NCBI GenBank assembly: GCA_016209735.1
Contig: JACQVN010000042.1
Location: 1 to 63,503 of the forward strand
Length of the DNA: 63,503 bases
Reading direction: 5' to 3'
From: Candidatus Methylomirabilota bacterium
GTDB lineage: Bacteria; Methylomirabilota; Methylomirabilia; Methylomirabilales; 2-02-FULL-66-22
Positions within the stretch are counted from its first letter, which is position 1. Every line of letters begins with the position of its first letter. A program made the position numbers and the translations under genes. Under the pieces are notes generated by a model, which worked only from the letters and a program-made list of their open reading frames with translations, was not told the origin of the DNA and did not search any database. Of this stretch, positions 60,532 to 63,503 are shown piece after piece.

Positions 60532-62345
60532 GCCGGCTCCCCCTGTTGAGCTGCGAGGAGATCAGCAAGCGCTTCGGCGTGCAACCCCTGTTCGAGGGCC
60601 TCTCTTTCGGTCTCTTCGAAGGAGACCGGGTCGGCCTGGTGGGTCCCAATGGATCCGGCAAGACGACCCTGCTCCGAATCCTGGCCGGCCTCGAGGCGCC
60701 GGACGCCGGAACCCGGTCGCAGCGTAAGCTCCTGCGCATCGGTTACGTCTCCCAGGATCCGGTCCTCGACGGAGACATGACGGCGGAGGGGGCTATCCTG
60801 AGGGCGCTAGATACAGCCAGCCTGGAGGAGGCCGAGGCCGCGGGCCAGGTCGCGACCACCCTGGGGCGGGTCGGCATCGTGGAGCCCGGCCGGAAGGTAG
60901 CGACGCTCTCCGCGGGCTGGCGCAAGCGGCTGGCCGTCGCCTGCGCCTTGGTGCAAACACCGGACGTCCTGTTGATGGACGAGCCCACCAACCACCTGGA
61001 TCTGGACGGCATTCTCTGGCTGGAGGATTTGCTGGCGGGCGAAGGGGCCGCCGCTTTGGTGGTGAGCCATGATCGGTATTTCCTGGAACACGTGACGACG
61101 CGCCTCCTGGAGCTCAATCGCTGCTATCCCGACGGCCTCTTCCAGGTCGAGGGGTCCTACAGCGCGTTCCTGATGCGGCGCGAGGAGTTCCTGCAGGGGC
61201 AGACGAACTACCAGGAGACGCTCGCCAACCGGGTCCGACGGGAAGTGGAGTGGCTGCGGCGCGGACCCAAGGCCCGAACGCGCAAGGGCGCCGCGCGTGT
61301 CAGGGCGGCGCAGCAGTTGGTCCAGGAGCTGGAAGACGTCCGGGAGCGCATGCGCACGGGAGCGGTCGGGATCGAGCTGGCCGCCTCCGAGCGAAAATCG
61401 AAGAAGCTCCTGGTGGCCCGCGGGCTGACGAAGGACCTGGCCGGGAGACGCGTGCTGGATGGTGTCAGTCTCGCGCTCACGCCCGGAATGCGCCTGGGGC
61501 TGCTGGGGCCGAGCGGGAGCGGGAAGAGCACGCTGCTGGAGCTGCTGGCCGGCCGCCTGCCTCCCGATGGCGGAGCGATCGAGCGGGCGGACGGTTTGCG
61601 CGTTGCCCGATTCGGCCAGGAGCGCGAGGAATTGGACCCGGCGGTGAGTCTCCGCCGCGCCCTCGCCCCGGAAGGGGACACCGTGATCTACCGGGAGCGC
61701 CCGGTTCACGTGGCTTCGTGGGCCAAGCGCTTTCTCTTCCGGACGGAGCAACTGGAGACCACCGTGGGGCGGCTGTCGGGAGGCGAGCGGGCCCGCATTC
61801 TGATCGCCCGGCTCATGCTCCAGCCGGCCGACCTCCTCGTTCTGGACGAGCCGACCACCGACCTGGATATCCCGACACTGGAGGTGCTGGAGGAGAACCT
61901 GGCTGACTTCCCGGGGGCGATGGTCTTGGTGACGCGCGATCGCTTCCTGCTCGAGCGCGTGGCGACGGCGATTCTGGCCCTGAATGAAACCGGTCAGGGG
62001 ACGCTCTTCGCCGATTATGCTCAATGGGAAGCCAGTCGGGGCGAGGCGGCGCACGCCGGGAGCACCGAGCGACCGGCAGGCGCGGCCGCACGGTCGTCCT
62101 CGCAGCCGTCCGCCGACGGTGGGAAGCGGCTGACCTACCTGGAGAAGCGTGAGTGGGAGCAGATGGAGGGGCGAATCCTGGAGGCCGAGGCGTATCTCGC
62201 CCGCGCCGAGGCCGCCATGCACGAGCCCGCCGTAGCCTCCGACCCCGTGGCGTTGCAGGCCCGCCATCAGACCCTGGAGGTGGCGCGGGCAGAGGTGGAG
62301 CGGCTCTATGCCCGCTGGGCTGAACTCGAGGCGAAGCAGGGCTGA
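60528..62345 (+). CDS. uup: ABC-F family ATPase (Uup-like)
   Basis: The protein has 605 residues with two ABC domains and no membrane helices. Walker [10 protein letters not shown] and GPSGSGKST. Walker [13 protein letters not shown] and [12 protein letters not shown]. Signatures: [12 protein letters not shown] (first, altered) and [12 protein letters not shown]. The region after about residue 530 is a Uup-type coiled coil. ABC-F proteins act on the ribosome; Uup resolves branched intermediates or aids translation. ATG 60528 overlaps the nuclease stop. Confidence 0.88.
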   Translation: MSRLPLLSCEEISKRFGVQPLFEGLSFGLFEGDRVGLVGPNGSGKTTLLRILAGLEAPDAGTRSQRKLLRIGYVSQDPVLDGDMTAEGAILRALDTASLEEAEAAGQVATTLGRVGIVEPGRKVATLSAGWRKRLAVACALVQTPDVLLMDEPTNHLDLDGILWLEDLLAGEGAAALVVSHDRYFLEHVTTRLLELNRCYPDGLFQVEGSYSAFLMRREEFLQGQTNYQETLANRVRREVEWLRRGPKARTRKGAARVRAAQQLVQELEDVRERMRTGAVGIELAASERKSKKLLVARGLTKDLAGRRVLDGVSLALTPGMRLGLLGPSGSGKSTLLELLAGRLPPDGGAIERADGLRVARFGQEREELDPAVSLRRALAPEGDTVIYRERPVHVASWAKRFLFRTEQLETTVGRLSGGERARILIARLMLQPADLLVLDEPTTDLDIPTLEVLEENLADFPGAMVLVTRDRFLLERVATAILALNETGQGTLFADYAQWEASRGEAAHAGSTERPAGAAARSSSQPSADGGKRLTYLEKREWEQMEGRILEAEAYLARAEAAMHEPAVASDPVALQARHQTLEVARAEVERLYARWAELEAKQG

Positions 62346-62577
62346 GGGGTCGGTTCGACGGTACGCCAGTACGAGGGTACTGAAGAGCGTTCGAAGGTTC
62401 GCAAGTTCGAGGGTACGGGGGGTCGGGGGTACGACGGTACGACAGTACGGCGGTACGGCGGTACTGAGAGGCGTTTGAGGGTTCGAAGGTGGCGGGGTTC
62501 GCACGTTCAACGTTCACCGTTCGACGTTCGCCGTGCCCAGCAGATCACATTCATTGGCGCGCAAGGGGAGGAGATCG
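62346..62577. repeat. Composite octamer array with a period-7 end
   Basis: GTTCGACG, GTACGCCA, GTACGAGG, GTACTGAA-GAGC-GTTCGAAG, GTTCGCAA, GTTCGAGG, GTACGGGG, then GTACGACG x2, GTACGGCG x2, GTACTGAG-AGGC-GTTTGAGG, then a short period-7 set GTTCAAC, GTTCACC, GTTCGAC, GTTCGCC. Two GTAC-to-GTTC junctions are present. Confidence 0.85.
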
Positions 62578-63228
62578 ATGAGCGACGAGCTGGAGTTGCG
62601 GTGCCCGGTGTGCGGTGTCAGGGCGTGCCGTGCCCAGCCGGGGTCGCTGGAGCCGCCCGCGTTCTGCCCGATGCCGGAGGCGGGGGAGCTCTTGCAGAGC
62701 ATCGAACGGAAGTATCTGGACGACGAGAGCCTGCGAACGTTCGCGGTGGAATCCGCCCGCACCGAGGCGGATGGGTACTGCCGCCGCACCCGGGTAGAGG
62801 AGATCATGGATTTTGCCCGCCGGATCGGCGTCACCCGCCTGGGCATCGCCCACTGTGCCGGCCTGATGCAAGAGGCCAGGGTGGCCCGGGAGATCTTCCA
62901 GGCAGGCGGCTTCGAGGTGCAGGCCGTCTGCTGCAAGGTGGGATCCATCGACAAGGAGAAGGTCGGACTGGCGGACCGCGAGAAGGTTCGGCCGGGACAG
63001 TTCGAGGCCCTGTGCAATCCGGTGGCCCAGGCGGCGCTCCTCCACCAGGCCGGGACGCAGCTCAATGTCCTCATCGGGCTCTGCGTCGGCCACGACAGCC
63101 TGTTCTTCATGCACTCCAAGGCTCCGGTGACGGTCTTGGTGGCCAAGGACCGGGTCTTGGGGAACAACCCGGCGGCCGCGCTCTACACCTGCCACTCCTA
63201 CTATCGACGGCTGACGGAAAAGCCCTGA
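62578..63228 (+). CDS. DUF1847 family putative metal-binding protein
   Basis: The protein has 216 residues. N-terminal CPVCGVRACR and AFCPMPEAGEL, then VTRLGIAHCAGLMQEARVA, VQAVCCKVGSIDKEKVGL, ALCNPVAQA and IGLCVGHDSLFFMHSKAPVTVLVAKDRVLGNNPAAALYTCHSYY are the typical Cys-rich DUF1847 pattern, a likely metal-binding or redox protein in the cytoplasm. Function unknown. ATG 62578 follows GGGGAGGAG. Confidence 0.85.
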   Translation: MSDELELRCPVCGVRACRAQPGSLEPPAFCPMPEAGELLQSIERKYLDDESLRTFAVESARTEADGYCRRTRVEEIMDFARRIGVTRLGIAHCAGLMQEARVAREIFQAGGFEVQAVCCKVGSIDKEKVGLADREKVRPGQFEALCNPVAQAALLHQAGTQLNVLIGLCVGHDSLFFMHSKAPVTVLVAKDRVLGNNPAAALYTCHSYYRRLTEKP

Positions 63229-63286
63229 ACGTCCCCATCCTGGTCAAGCAGATTCTGCAAGGTGCATAAAGGGAGTGTTGATGCTC

Positions 63287-63372
63287 CGAAAGGCTCATGC
63301 TTCGACGGGCTCAGCATGGACGGAAGCGCCTCATGACTCTCAAGCTTCCTCCGCTCACCCTGAGTTCGTTAG
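63287..63372. repeat. CTTCGACGGGCTCAG element, copy 2, truncated by an IS end
   Basis: GCTCATGCTTCGACGGGCTC matches the left end at 49055. The right arm reads CCGCTCACCCTGAGTTCGTTAGG and diverges where copy 1 has GCCCGTCGAAGG. The IS200/IS605-type end begins a few bases further on, so the IS probably inserted into this repeat. Confidence 0.65.
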
Positions 63373-63503
63373 GTAACCCCCCGGCTCTGCCGGGCGACTC
63401 ACCAAAGTTTGACAGTTCCGGGAAAATAAGAAAGCCTCATGGGCCGTGAACCGCTCAAAGCTCACGCAATCCCAGGAGGCTTTCCATGGACGACATCGAG
63501 AGC
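63371..63503 (+). mobile_element. Left end of an IS200/IS605-family element
   Basis: After AGGTAACC comes a subterminal hairpin CCCGGC-TCT-GCCGGG (63380-63394), typical of IS200/IS605 ends. A leader with GGAGG precedes an ATG at 63486. No target duplication is expected for this family. The element runs out of the window. Confidence 0.55.
63486..63503 (+). CDS. Start of an IS200/IS605 TnpA-like transposase (partial)
   Basis: Only six codons, MDDIES, are visible after CCCAGGAGGCTTTCC. This start resembles TnpA proteins of the IS200 group that continue with a LSHTKWECKYHVVF-type segment; the remainder lies outside the window, so the call rests on context and the upstream hairpin. Confidence 0.5.

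Overview
The window is high-GC bacterial chromosome. Most of it is a respiratory locus built around a periplasmic nitrite oxidoreductase (NXR) of the Nitrospira/anammox type. The Nitrospira-like NXR, the alternative complex III genes, the many multihaem cytochromes, a class II ribonucleotide reductase and the high GC fit an uncultured Methylomirabilota (NC10/Rokubacteria-like) or Nitrospirota genome. This is an inference: no rRNA or ribosomal protein marker is present. Both window ends fall in repetitive DNA (a 7-bp tandem array and an IS200/IS605-like end), so they may be assembly breakpoints.

Layout: (1) 1-2.5 kb, minus strand: actA and a partial actB of alternative complex III. (2) 2.9-7.9 kb, plus: a cluster in which a double universal stress protein, an AhbD/NirJ-like radical SAM protein and a zinc-ribbon protein all carry copies of the helical domain found at the C-terminus of protochlorophyllide reductase ChlB/BchB (PCP_red-like), with an Mrp-type ATPase among them. 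(3) 8.3-24.7 kb: cytochrome bd-like membrane protein, dihaem cytochrome, a triheme/NxrC-like fusion, small cytochrome c, then (behind a perfect FNR/DNR-type box) NxrC-like, NxrA, a small protein, NxrB, a small membrane protein, a TorD-like chaperone, an HExxH protein and a cupredoxin-like protein. (4) 25-33.2 kb: aa3 cytochrome c oxidase (coxB, coxA, ctaB, two coxC-like genes, subunit IV) and an ABC-2 exporter. (5) 33.9-36.2 kb: B12-dependent ribonucleotide reductase nrdJ. (6) 36.6-48.4 kb: a defence island, with CBASS (CD-NTase, E2-like protein, patatin phospholipase) followed by a type I restriction-modification operon that also encodes a DUF262/DUF1524 protein and a four-helix-bundle protein. 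(7) 48.7-63.2 kb: housekeeping and accessory genes (dcd, a MazF/RHH toxin-antitoxin pair, ftcD, MFS exporter, aldo-keto reductase, Nudix, aminotransferase, GIY-YIG, ABC-F, DUF1847). (8) 63.4 kb: start of an IS200/IS605-type element.

Likely working together: NXR oxidises nitrite in the periplasm. NxrC-like and other c-type cytochromes carry the electrons to the aa3 oxidase, or backwards through the bd-like protein or complex III to the quinone pool. The PCP_red/radical SAM/Mrp cluster looks like a cofactor or maturation module for this chain, but that role is a hypothesis.

The most unusual feature is the intergenic DNA. It is filled with degenerate tandem arrays of period 7 or 8, including a composite element in which GTACGGCG-type octamers pass through a conserved junction into GTTCGAGG-type octamers. 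Several families of dispersed palindromes are also present, and some arrays and palindromes lie inside genes. Three reading frames carry a single in-frame stop (TGA near 4584, TAG near 33503, TAG near 57764).
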